Shown here: positions 34,648 through 42,910 of the stretch, one piece after another | Layout: every line of letters begins with the position of its first letter | Position numbering within the stretch: position 1 is the stretch's first letter | Assembly (NCBI GenBank): GCA_021845805.1 | Contig: JAJZVD010000020.1 | Coordinates: 1-53,472, forward strand | Length of the DNA stretch: 53,472 nucleotides | Source: Pseudomonadota bacterium | GTDB taxonomy: Bacteria > Pseudomonadota > Alphaproteobacteria > Rhodobacterales > Rhodobacteraceae | Reading direction: 5' to 3' | The notes under the pieces: model-generated | What the model was told of the DNA's origin: nothing | The model's database searches: none | Seen by the model: the letters and a program-made list of their open reading frames with translations, nothing else | Made by a program: the position numbers and the translations under genes

Positions 34648-35706
34648 ATGACCGACGGCATCCCCTGCCTCTGGATGCGGGGCGGCACCTCGAAGGGGGC
34701 CTATTTCCTGGCGGCCGACCTGCCCGCCGAACCGGCTGCGCGCGATGGCCTGCTGTTGCGGATCATGGGCAGCCCCGATCCGCGCCAGATCGACGGGATC
34801 GGCGGGGCCGACCCGCTGACCTCGAAGGTCGCGATCCTCGCGCCGCCGTCGCGGCCGGATGCGGATGTCGATTACCTCTTCCTGCAGGTCTTCGTGGATC
34901 AGGCGCTTGTCAGCGTCGCGCAGGGCTGCGGCAACATCCTGGCCGGGGTCGGCCCGGCCGCCATCGAGCGCGGGCTGGTCCCCGCGCATGACGGCACCAC
35001 ACCCGTGCGCATCCACATGCTGAACACGGGCGAAGTGGCCGTGGCGCGGGTGGCCACCCCCGGCGGCAGGGTCAGCTACGCGGGCGCCACCCGGATCGAC
35101 GGCGTGCCCGGTGCCCATGCCGCGGTGCCGCTGATGTTCACCGGCATCGCGGGCAGCCTCTGCGGCGCGCTTCTGCCCACGGGCCGGGCCTGCGACGTGA
35201 TCGAGGGCGTGGCCTGCACGCTGATCGACAACGGGATGCCCTGCGTCGTGATGCGCGCCGCCGACCTTGGCCTGACCGGGACGGAACCGCGCGAGATGCT
35301 GGAGGCGGATGCCGCGCTGAAGGCCCGGATCGAGACGATCCGCCGTGTCGCCGGCCCGCTGATGAACCTGGGCGATGTCAGCGCGGCAAGCGTGCCGAAG
35401 ATGACGCTGGTCTCTGCGCCGGGGGCAGGGGGGGCGATCGCTACCCGCAGTTTCATTCCGCACCGCGTCCATGCCACCATCGGCGTCTTTGCCGCCGTCA
35501 CCGTGGCCACCGCCTGCCTTGTGCCGGGCAGCACCGCCGCCGCGCTGGCACGGGTACCCGACGACGGCCGCTTTCTGATCGAGCATCCGACCGGCGCGGT
35601 CGAGGTGCTGCTGGATGTCGGCCCCGATGGCACGGTGCGCGGGGCGGGCACGATGCGCACGGCACGCAAGCTCTTTGACGGGCGCGTCTTTCCGCGCGAA
35701 GGCTGA
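34648..35706 (+). CDS. GalD/PrpF-like 4-oxalomesaconate tautomerase
   Basis: The 352-residue protein has the PrpF family MRGGTSKGAYF start, a diaminopimelate epimerase-like half-site with C94 (QGCGNI), MLNTGEVAVA and EHPTGAVEV near the end. GalD tautomerises the keto form of 4-oxalomesaconate to the enol substrate of GalB. PrpF enzymes isomerise aconitates and are the main alternative; the GalB/CHA aldolase neighbours favour GalD. It ends the operon and is followed by a strong hairpin. Confidence 0.87.
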   Translation: MTDGIPCLWMRGGTSKGAYFLAADLPAEPAARDGLLLRIMGSPDPRQIDGIGGADPLTSKVAILAPPSRPDADVDYLFLQVFVDQALVSVAQGCGNILAGVGPAAIERGLVPAHDGTTPVRIHMLNTGEVAVARVATPGGRVSYAGATRIDGVPGAHAAVPLMFTGIAGSLCGALLPTGRACDVIEGVACTLIDNGMPCVVMRAADLGLTGTEPREMLEADAALKARIETIRRVAGPLMNLGDVSAASVPKMTLVSAPGAGGAIATRSFIPHRVHATIGVFAAVTVATACLVPGSTAAALARVPDDGRFLIEHPTGAVEVLLDVGPDGTVRGAGTMRTARKLFDGRVFPREG

Positions 35707-35722
35707 GCGCCGGAATGCGGAC

Positions 35723-35758
35723 GGGGGGCGGATCGCTCCGCCCCCCCCCCCCCCCCCC
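35723..35758 (+). terminator. Hairpin and C18 homopolymer after the GalD-like gene
   Basis: GGGGGGCGGA (35723-35732) and TCCGCCCCCC (35737-35746) form a perfect 10-base-pair stem with a TCGC loop. The descending arm runs into a tract of 18 C from 35741 to 35758. There is no T run, so termination would depend on the stem alone or on the convergent arrangement. Confidence 0.55.
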
Positions 35759-35787
35759 GCAAGGATGTCAATATGGCGCGCCCGGCG

Positions 35788-36870
35788 TCAGGACGCGGTT
35801 TCCACGCCCTTCACGAACCAGTCCATCACGGCCAGATCCGCGTCCGAGATCACTTCGCCTTCCTTGACGCGCAGCTTGCCGTCCTGATCGTAGATCGGGC
35901 CGGTGAACACGTTGTAGGTGCCGTCCATGTAGCCCTTGCGGATCGCATCGGCGGCGGCCTTCACGTCGTCCGGCATCACCTTGTTGTAAGGCGCAAAGCG
36001 GACGGTGCCTTCCTTGATGCCATCCCAGGTGTCGGTCGAGGTCCAGCTGCCATCCAGCAACGCCTTGGCGCGCTGGACGTAGTAGGGGCCCCAGTAGTCC
36101 TCGATCGCGGTCAGGTGCGCATGGGGGGCAAACTTCGACATGTCGGCGCCCTGGCCGAACCCGTACAGCTTCTTCTGCTCGAGGATCTGCAGCGGGCCGG
36201 GGCTGTCGGTGTGGGTGGCGACGATGTCGCAGCCCAGGTTGATCATGGTCTGGGTCGCGGCGGCTTCCTTCGGCGGGTCGAACCAGCTGTCGATCAGCAC
36301 CAGCTTGATCTTGGCGTTGGGGTTCTTCTTCTGCGCCGACAGCGCCATCGAGTTCACGCCCAGCACCACTTCCGGCACCTTGTACGAGCCGAGATAGCCG
36401 ATGGTGCCCGACTTCGACATCATGCCCGAGATGGTGCCCAGCACCGCGCGGCCTTCGTGGAACTTCGAGTTGTAGGTCGCCACGTTTGCCGCACGCTTGT
36501 AGCCGGTGCAGTGCTCGAACTTCACGTCCGGGAACTCACTGGCAACCTGGATCGTCTGGTCCATGTAGCCGTAGGAGGTCGTGAAGATCAGCTTGCAGCC
36601 CTGCTTGGCCAGGTCGCGGATCACGGGGATCGCGCTTGCGTCCTCGTTGACGTTCTCGACGTAGACGGTCTCGACCTTGTCGCCGAGTTCCTTGTCCACC
36701 ATCAGGCGGGCCTGGTTGTGCGCCCAGGTCCAGCCGTAGTCGCCGATCGGGCCGAGGAAGACGTAACCGATCTTGATCTTGTCGGCGGCCAGGACCGGTG
36801 CGCCGATTGCCGATAGCGTCGCTGCGGCGGCGCCTGTCTTGATGAGGGTGCGGCGGGAGATGTTTGCCAT
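35788..36870 (-). CDS. BMP-family substrate-binding protein of a nucleoside-type ABC importer
   Basis: The 360-residue protein has a twin-arginine-like signal (SRRTLIKTG) ending ALAAD near residue 30. The mature part has the PnrA/BMP pattern (IGYVFLGPIGDYGWTWAHNQ, YMDQTIQVASEFPDVKFEH). BMP-type proteins bind purine nucleosides or related compounds. It is the last gene of the operon, after the ATPase and two permeases, whereas it is more often first. Neighbouring deaminases support a nucleobase or nucleoside substrate. Confidence 0.9.
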   Translation of the reverse strand: MANISRRTLIKTGAAAATLSAIGAPVLAADKIKIGYVFLGPIGDYGWTWAHNQARLMVDKELGDKVETVYVENVNEDASAIPVIRDLAKQGCKLIFTTSYGYMDQTIQVASEFPDVKFEHCTGYKRAANVATYNSKFHEGRAVLGTISGMMSKSGTIGYLGSYKVPEVVLGVNSMALSAQKKNPNAKIKLVLIDSWFDPPKEAAATQTMINLGCDIVATHTDSPGPLQILEQKKLYGFGQGADMSKFAPHAHLTAIEDYWGPYYVQRAKALLDGSWTSTDTWDGIKEGTVRFAPYNKVMPDDVKAAADAIRKGYMDGTYNVFTGPIYDQDGKLRVKEGEVISDADLAVMDWFVKGVETAS

Positions 36871-36897
36871 TCGAGTCTCCTGTTGGACGGTTTATCG

Positions 36898-37839
36898 TTA
36901 CGCTGTTGGCAGGAAGGGCTTGCCGAGGCAAGCGGGCGCGTTGCCGCCCGCCGTCTCGCGGCGCGAGATCAGCGTCAGGGCAACAACGGTCATCAGATAG
37001 GGCATGGCGGCCCAGACCTCGGACGGCACCAGCGAGAAGCCCGAGGCCTTGGCGTAAAGCTCCAGCGTCATCAGCACGCCGAAGAAGAACGCCCCCGCCA
37101 GTAGCCGCCCGGTGCGCCAGCCCGCGAACACCACCAGCGCCAGCGCGATCCAGCCGCGGCCCGCGGTCATCTTCTCGGCCCACATGGGGGTGATGACCAT
37201 GCTGAAATAGGCCCCGCCGATCCCGGCCATGGCCCCGCCGAAGGCGATGGCGGCATAGCGCACCTGCTTCACCGAATAGCCGATGGAATGGGCGGAAAGG
37301 TCGTTTTCGCCCACCGCGCGCAGGATCAGCCCGGCGCGGGTGCGGTTCAGGAACCAGTGCACCGCGGGGACCATGGCAAGGGCGAAATAGACCAGCGGCG
37401 AGTAGCCGAAGATCACCTGGCTGTAGCGCCCCGTCGCCAGCGCGTCGGGAAAGATCGAGCCGAAGGGGGTGATGATCATCCCCGTGAAACCCTGCCCGAT
37501 CAGCGACGACAGGCCGGTGCCGAAGATCGCCAGCGCGAGCCCGGTCGCCACCTGGTTGGAATTCAGTTCCAACACCAGAAAGCCGAACAGAAGCGCCGAC
37601 AGCGCCCCCCCGGCCGCGGCGGCAAGGATGCCGCCCCAGGGGGCGATCCCCGGATAATCGAAGCCGTAGGTATAGGTCAGGGCAAAGCCGCAGACCGCGC
37701 CGATCAGCATCATCCCCTCGACCCCGAGGTTCAGTACGCCGGATTTCTCGACCACCAGTTCGCCCAGCCCCGCCAGCAGGATCGGCGTGGTCAGGCCCAC
37801 GACCGTGATGAAGGCGGCAATGATGAAATCTATGCTCAT
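36898..37839 (-). CDS. ABC transporter permease, nucleoside-type (second permease)
   Basis: The 313-residue permease has about eight hydrophobic segments and starts within a LivH-like pattern (TTPILLAGLGELVVEKSGVLNLGVEGMMLIGA) that marks the YufQ/NupC-type BMP importer permeases. It begins four bases after the previous permease stop. It pairs with the product of 37844-38935. Confidence 0.92.
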   Translation of the reverse strand: MSIDFIIAAFITVVGLTTPILLAGLGELVVEKSGVLNLGVEGMMLIGAVCGFALTYTYGFDYPGIAPWGGILAAAAGGALSALLFGFLVLELNSNQVATGLALAIFGTGLSSLIGQGFTGMIITPFGSIFPDALATGRYSQVIFGYSPLVYFALAMVPAVHWFLNRTRAGLILRAVGENDLSAHSIGYSVKQVRYAAIAFGGAMAGIGGAYFSMVITPMWAEKMTAGRGWIALALVVFAGWRTGRLLAGAFFFGVLMTLELYAKASGFSLVPSEVWAAMPYLMTVVALTLISRRETAGGNAPACLGKPFLPTA

Positions 37840-37843
37840 GGTC

Positions 37844-38935
37844 TTACTCCCCGGCCACGGCCGCCGCCTGCGGGCGGCGCGTGACGAAGCGGATGCGGTA
37901 GCGGATGAAGATGTCGCTGGCCAGGATCAGGAACAGCATCATCGCCTGGAAGATCCCCGCCGTCGAACTGGGGATGTGCACGGTGGTCTGCGCGACCTGG
38001 CCGCCCACATAGGTGATGGCCAGCACGATCCCCGCGATCAGGCAGCCGATCGGGTTCAGCCGCCCGAGGAAGCTGACGATGATGGCGGTGAAGCCGTAGC
38101 CCGAGGGGAAGCCCAGGTTGATCGCGTGCAGCGCGCCGGTGAATTCGAACGCCCCGGCAAGACCCGCCATCGCGCCGGAAATCACCAACGCGAGCCAGAT
38201 CGTCTGCTTGGTGTCGAACCCGCCGTGCCGCGCAGCCTGCGGGGCTGCGCCCACGACGCGCACCTGGAAGCCGAACATCGACCGCGCCATCAGCCACCAG
38301 AAGGCAAAGGGCAGGATCAGCGCCACGATCACGCCCAGATGCACCGTGGTGCCCGGAAAGACGATCGGCAGCACCTGGTTGTCATGCAGTGGCGCGGTGG
38401 CGGGGAAGTTGCGCCCGTTGGGGTCCTTCCACGGGCCGCCCACCAGATAGCCCAGCACCTGACCCGCCACATAGGTCAGCATCAGGCTCGACAGGATCTC
38501 GTTCACGTCCCAACGCGTCTTAAGCAGCGCCGGAACGGCGGCCCAGAGCGCGCCGCCCAGGATGCCCGCCAGCACCATCGCCAGAACCACGATGGGCCCG
38601 CCCATGTCGCCCGCGGCAATCCCGACCCCGGCGGCAAAAAGCGCGCCGATGATGTACTGCCCTTCGGCGCCGATGTTCCAGACCTGCGCGCGGTTGCCGA
38701 CCGACAGCCCCAGCGCGATGATGACCAGCGGCGCGGCTTTCACCGCCACGTCCTGCCACTTGTAGCTGGCCAGGATCGGCGTGAGGAAGATGTCGCGCAC
38801 GGCGCCGAAGCCGTCGACGCCCAGGAAATCGAACACGACCACCCCGATCAGCGTGGTCAGCAGCACCGACAGCACCGGTGTCAGCACCATCATCGCGACA
38901 GAGGGCGCGGGGCGTTTTTCCAGTTTAATGTGCAT
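37844..38935 (-). CDS. ABC transporter permease, nucleoside-type (first permease)
   Basis: The 363-residue permease has the family GNRAQVWNIGAEGQYIIGALFA motif and about nine helices. ATG 38935 lies inside the last codons of the ATPase gene (11-base overlap), so translation is coupled; the frame extends upstream but without support. It is the larger of the two permeases, as in other BMP importers. Confidence 0.92.
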   Translation of the reverse strand: MHIKLEKRPAPSVAMMVLTPVLSVLLTTLIGVVVFDFLGVDGFGAVRDIFLTPILASYKWQDVAVKAAPLVIIALGLSVGNRAQVWNIGAEGQYIIGALFAAGVGIAAGDMGGPIVVLAMVLAGILGGALWAAVPALLKTRWDVNEILSSLMLTYVAGQVLGYLVGGPWKDPNGRNFPATAPLHDNQVLPIVFPGTTVHLGVIVALILPFAFWWLMARSMFGFQVRVVGAAPQAARHGGFDTKQTIWLALVISGAMAGLAGAFEFTGALHAINLGFPSGYGFTAIIVSFLGRLNPIGCLIAGIVLAITYVGGQVAQTTVHIPSSTAGIFQAMMLFLILASDIFIRYRIRFVTRRPQAAAVAGE

Positions 38936-40487
38936 GGACCAGGGCCTCCTTCGCGGCTGCGGTGGCCTGGGCATCGCCGTGGATGCCCCCCATCAGAAGG
39001 CCGATCTCCTCGATGTCGGCGCCCGCAACCTGCATGGGCTTCGACAGTCTCCCTTCGTTGATCACCGCGAGCGTGTCGCAAAGCGCCAGCAACTCGTCCA
39101 GGTCCTGGCTGATCACCACGATGGCCGAGCCCTTGGCCGCAAGGTCCACCAGCGCCTGATGGATCGCGGCGGCCGCGCCCGCATCCACCCCCCAGGTCGG
39201 CTGGCTGACCACCAGCACCGCGGGTTTCTGCAGGATCTCGCGACCCATGATGTATTTTTGCAGGTTCCCGCCCGAGAGCGATTCCGCCATCGCCTGCGGG
39301 CCCGTCGCCTTCACCGCGAAAGCCTCGATCACCTCGTCGGCATAGGTCCAGGCGGCGCCCGCCCGGATCATCCCCGATTTCGCAAGGCCCAGCCGGTCGC
39401 GCGCCGTCAGGATCGCGTTGTCGGCCAGGCTGAACACCGGCACCGCCGCATGGCCGTTGCGCTCTTCGGGCACCGTCGCCATGCCGAACAGCCGCCGCGC
39501 CTTGGCGGCGTGCAGCCCGATCGGCTTGCCATCCACCGTCACCGCCTCGGGCCGGGCCGACAGCACCTCGCCCGACAGCGCCAGCAGAAGGTCGTTCTGC
39601 CCGTTGCCCGCCACCCCGGCGATGCCGAAGATCTCGCCGGCATGCACGGTGAAGCCGATTCCCTTCAGCGCGGTACCGAAATGGCCCGCCGCCGGGATCG
39701 ACAGATCCGAGATCACCAGCTTTTCCGCCCCGAACTGCACGCCGGGCTGGCGCTGGATGTCCTTCAGGCTGCCGCCGATCATCTTTTCCGCCATCGAGCG
39801 GCTGGTTTCCACCTTCGGGTTGCAGGTATCCACCAGCTTGCCCCCGCGCAGGATCGTGGCGGTATCGCACAGCGCCTTGATCTCGTGCAGCTTGTGGCTG
39901 ATGTACAGGATCGAGCAGCCCTCGGCGGCCAGCTTGCGCAGCACGACGAAAAGCTGGTCCACTTCTTGCGGGGTCAGCACCGAGGTGGGCTCGTCCATGA
40001 TCAGAAGTTTCGGGTTCAGCAGCAGCGCGCGGACGATCTCGATCCGCTGACGCTCGCCGACAGACAGGGTCGACACGATCCGCCGCGGCTCGAGCTTCAG
40101 CCCGTAATGCTTCATCACGTCAAGGATTTTCGCCTCGAGCTCGCGCGCCGGGATCTTCGCGTCCATGCCGAGCGCGATGTTTTCCAGCACTGTCATCGCC
40201 TCGAACAGCGAGAAGTGCTGGAACACCATCCCGATTCCCAGCCTGCGCGCGGCCTTGGGGCTGGCGACCGTGATCGGCTGGCCGTTCCAGCGGATCTCGC
40301 CCGCGTCGGGCTGCATGATCCCGTAGATCATCTTCACCAGCGTGGACTTGCCCGCGCCGTTCTCGCCAAGCAGCGCGTGGATCTCTCCGGGCTGCACGGC
40401 AAAACCGACATGGTCGTTCGCCAGCACTCCGGGAAAGCGTTTGGTGATACCGGTCAGTTCAAGTCGAGGCGTGTCGCGCGTGGTCAT
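38925..40487 (-). CDS. Dual-domain ABC transporter ATPase of the nucleoside-type importer
   Basis: From ATG 40487 the protein has 520 residues and two nucleotide-binding halves. The first has Walker A GENGAGKST, signature LSVGERQR and Walker B LLIMDEPTS. The second has a degenerate Walker A (GVAGNGQND), signature LSGGNLQK and a Walker B region lacking the usual acid pair (AVLVVSQPTWG). Asymmetric halves are normal in this family; the QPTWGVD motif is a family mark. It is first in the operon. Confidence 0.93.
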   Translation of the reverse strand: MTTRDTPRLELTGITKRFPGVLANDHVGFAVQPGEIHALLGENGAGKSTLVKMIYGIMQPDAGEIRWNGQPITVASPKAARRLGIGMVFQHFSLFEAMTVLENIALGMDAKIPARELEAKILDVMKHYGLKLEPRRIVSTLSVGERQRIEIVRALLLNPKLLIMDEPTSVLTPQEVDQLFVVLRKLAAEGCSILYISHKLHEIKALCDTATILRGGKLVDTCNPKVETSRSMAEKMIGGSLKDIQRQPGVQFGAEKLVISDLSIPAAGHFGTALKGIGFTVHAGEIFGIAGVAGNGQNDLLLALSGEVLSARPEAVTVDGKPIGLHAAKARRLFGMATVPEERNGHAAVPVFSLADNAILTARDRLGLAKSGMIRAGAAWTYADEVIEAFAVKATGPQAMAESLSGGNLQKYIMGREILQKPAVLVVSQPTWGVDAGAAAAIHQALVDLAAKGSAIVVISQDLDELLALCDTLAVINEGRLSKPMQVAGADIEEIGLLMGGIHGDAQATAAAKEALVHAH

Positions 40488-40988
40488 CAGACGTCCAGTT
40501 TTCAGGGCGGGCGAATTGCATTCGGGCAATCATGCACGGCCCTTCCGGTAATGCATGCCTGCCTTCCACACGAAGCAGTTTCAAGTTTTTCCGATGGGTC
40601 CCCCAAGGCGCTCCGGGGCTGGGCGTCCGGGTCGGTCGGGCTGCGTCTGCCATGCTGACATCCATGCCGCATCGTCTCCGGCGATGCCACGCGGAGGTTC
40701 CGGGGATCGTCGCCGCCGCACGTTAGGCCGGATTTCCCCGCAAGGGCAAGCACCTGGAAGGCAGATGATGAAAGATCAGGCAGTCGTGACCGGGCGCGGC
40801 CCGGGCCCCCGCCCCGCGCCGTCCGCGCCAGGGCGCGGCGGGGGCGCGCTGTCGGGCTGCCCGAAGCCCGCCGGTCGGCCTGCCCGATCCAGGGCGGTTT
40901 GCCCGGAATTTGGGCTTCGCCTGCATCGAATCCCGCGCTTGCGTGCCTTGGACTGCCACGCAAGGATGGCGCCCGAAGGAGACCCGAC
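40488..40988. other. 501-base divergent non-coding region with two hairpins
   Basis: This stretch separates the importer ATPase from the deaminase gene. Frames through it in both directions have no recognisable product and look like shadows. It holds a GC-rich hairpin with a 2-base bulge (40805-40845: GCCCCCG/CGGGGGC and CCGCGCC/GGCGCGG) and a perfect 8-base-pair hairpin at 40938-40964. Bases 40488-40700 are less GC-rich and probably hold the minus-strand promoter, but I cannot place its boxes. Confidence 0.5.
40938..40964 (+). promoter_or_regulatory. Stem-loop in the leader of the deaminase gene
   Basis: CTTGCGTG (40938-40945) and CACGCAAG (40957-40964) pair perfectly with an 11-base loop. 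It ends about ten bases before the ribosome site GAAGGAGA of the gene at 40989. It could be an operator or an RNA regulatory stem. Confidence 0.4.
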
Positions 40989-41468
40989 ATGCCCCAGCCG
41001 CTTGATCACGCCGCCCTGCTGCGCCGCGCCATCGCCGAATCCGCCGCCGCCCGCGCCGCTGGCGTCCATCCCTTTGCGGCCATCCTCGTCGGTCCCGCGG
41101 GCGAGGTGCTGATGGTCCAGCACAATGCCTACATGCCTGACCACGACATGACCGGCCATGCCGAGCGTGTGCTGATGACGCGCGCCTCGACCACCTATCC
41201 GCCTGAGTTGCTGAAGGAATGCACGATCTACACCTCGGCCGAGCCCTGCGCGATGTGCGCTGGCGCGATCTACTGGACGGGGCTGAAGCGGGTCGTCTAC
41301 GGGCTGTCGGAAAAGGCGTTGAAGCAGATCACCGGGAACCATCCGGAAAACCCCACACTCGACCTTCCCTGCCGCGAGGTCTTCGCCGCGGGCCAGCGCC
41401 AGGTCGAGGTGATCGGCCCCATGCTGGAAGACGAAGCCGCCGCCCCCCATGAGGGCGTCTGGGGCTGA
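40989..41468 (+). CDS. Nucleoside/nucleobase deaminase (CDA fold)
   Basis: The 159-residue protein has the zinc motifs HAE (H57, E59) and PCAMC (C87, C90) of the cytidine deaminase fold, in the group with guanine deaminases and TadA-like enzymes. ATG 40989 follows GAAGGAGA. It is divergent from the BMP importer operon and near a cytosine deaminase-like gene. A role in deaminating imported purines (guanine is the best guess) is inferred; tRNA deaminase TadA is unlikely since its C-terminal RNA-binding helix is not evident. Confidence 0.82.
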   Translation: MPQPLDHAALLRRAIAESAAARAAGVHPFAAILVGPAGEVLMVQHNAYMPDHDMTGHAERVLMTRASTTYPPELLKECTIYTSAEPCAMCAGAIYWTGLKRVVYGLSEKALKQITGNHPENPTLDLPCREVFAAGQRQVEVIGPMLEDEAAAPHEGVWG

Positions 41469-41557
41469 GGCGCCGCGCCGGATGTTCCGCGGATGCGCGC
41501 CGATCTTTCCGACGAAGGATCGGGCCGCGCCCCCCGCGCCCCCCGCGCGCGCGGTGC

Positions 41558-42844
41558 TCAGCCGCCGGGCGCGTAGGTGGCCCCGTCCACCGTGCCGGGC
41601 CGCCCGGGCAGGGAAAGCTGCCCGATCCGCGGCGCTGTCCGCGCGATCACCCGGCCCGCCTTGACCACCGCCAGCCGCACCGGCTTCAGCCGCAGCGCCT
41701 CGACCGGGTCGCGTGCCTGAAGCAGCACCAGATCGGCCTTGCATCCCCTGGCGATCCCGTAGCCCTCCAGCCCCATCGCCCGGGCAGAATTCACCGTCAG
41801 GGCGTCGAAGATGCGCGCCTTCTCGTCGATCCCGGCCATCTGGGCCACATGGATCGCCATGTGCCCCACTTCAAGCATGTCGCCCGAGCCCATCGAGTAC
41901 CAGGGGTCCATCACGCAGTCATGGCCAAAGGCCACGTTCAGCCCTGCCGCCATCAGTTCCTTCACCCGCGTCATGCCGCGGCGCCTGGGGTAGGTGTCGT
42001 GACGGCCCTGAAGCATGATGTTGATCAGCGGGTTCGGGATCACATGCATCCCCGCCTCGGCCATCAGCGGAATGAGCTTCGAGACATAGTAGTTGTCCAT
42101 CGAATGCATCGAGGTCAGGTGCGACCCTGCCACCCGACCCTGAAGCCCGAACCGCACGGTTTGCGCGGCCAGCGTCTCGACATGGCGGCTCAGGGGGTCG
42201 TCGGTCTCGTCGCAATGCATGTCGACCGGCAGCCCGCGGTCGGCGGCGATCCGGCAGAGTGCCTCGACCGAAAGCCGCCCCTCGTCCATCGTGCGTTCGA
42301 AATGGGGGATGCCGCCCACGATGTTCGCGCCCATGTCGAGCGCGCGAGCGAAGCTTGCCTCGCCGTCAGGCGCCCGGAAGTAGCCATCCTGCGGAAAGGC
42401 CACGATCTGCAGGTCGATGTAGTCGCGCACCCGGTCCTGCACCTCGAGCATCGCCTCGACGGTCACCAGCCGCGGGTCCGAGGTGTCGACATGGGTTCGG
42501 ATCGCCAGCAGCCCCTGTGTCACCGCCAGATCGCAGTAGCGCATGGCCCGTTCCACCAGCGCCTCGCGGGTCAGAAGGGGGCGCAGTTCCCCCCACAGCG
42601 CGATCCCCTCCAGCAGCGTGCCAGAGACGTTCATCCGCGGAAGCCCCAGCGAGAGCGTCGCATCCATGTGGAAATGCGGATCGACAAAGGGTGGCGTGAC
42701 CAGCAGGCCGCCCGCGTCGATCACCTCGGCCGCGGCGGCAGCGATGCCGGGTTCCACCGCGGCGACGCGGCCGCCGGTCACGGCGATGTCAACGCCCCTG
42801 CGCCCGTCGGGCAGGGTCGCGTTGCGGATCAGCAGGTCGAACAT
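41558..42844 (-). CDS. Cytosine deaminase-like amidohydrolase
   Basis: From ATG 42844 the enzyme has 428 residues. It has the metal-dependent amidohydrolase pattern: H57 and H59 (DPHFHMD), H210 and E213 (DMHCDETDDP), a histidine in SHLTSMHS and D309 (GHDCVMDPW). The CDETDD and GHDCVMDPWY stretches are typical of CodA-type cytosine/isoguanine deaminases. It is convergent with the CDA-fold deaminase, about 90 bases apart. With the importer it may serve pyrimidine or purine salvage. Confidence 0.87.
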   Translation of the reverse strand: MFDLLIRNATLPDGRRGVDIAVTGGRVAAVEPGIAAAAAEVIDAGGLLVTPPFVDPHFHMDATLSLGLPRMNVSGTLLEGIALWGELRPLLTREALVERAMRYCDLAVTQGLLAIRTHVDTSDPRLVTVEAMLEVQDRVRDYIDLQIVAFPQDGYFRAPDGEASFARALDMGANIVGGIPHFERTMDEGRLSVEALCRIAADRGLPVDMHCDETDDPLSRHVETLAAQTVRFGLQGRVAGSHLTSMHSMDNYYVSKLIPLMAEAGMHVIPNPLINIMLQGRHDTYPRRRGMTRVKELMAAGLNVAFGHDCVMDPWYSMGSGDMLEVGHMAIHVAQMAGIDEKARIFDALTVNSARAMGLEGYGIARGCKADLVLLQARDPVEALRLKPVRLAVVKAGRVIARTAPRIGQLSLPGRPGTVDGATYAPGG

Positions 42845-42910
42845 GGGCACCCCATCGGTTGCGGTCGCCCGACCTTCGCGGCCCGGCCCCGCCGCCGTCA
42901 AGGCCCTCGG

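Noticed and set aside
38925-40487. Second ATPase half seemingly broken (no classical Walker A lysine or Walker B acids)
   Set aside because: Degenerate second halves with QPTWGVD are normal for BMP-type importer ATPases, so this is not evidence of decay.
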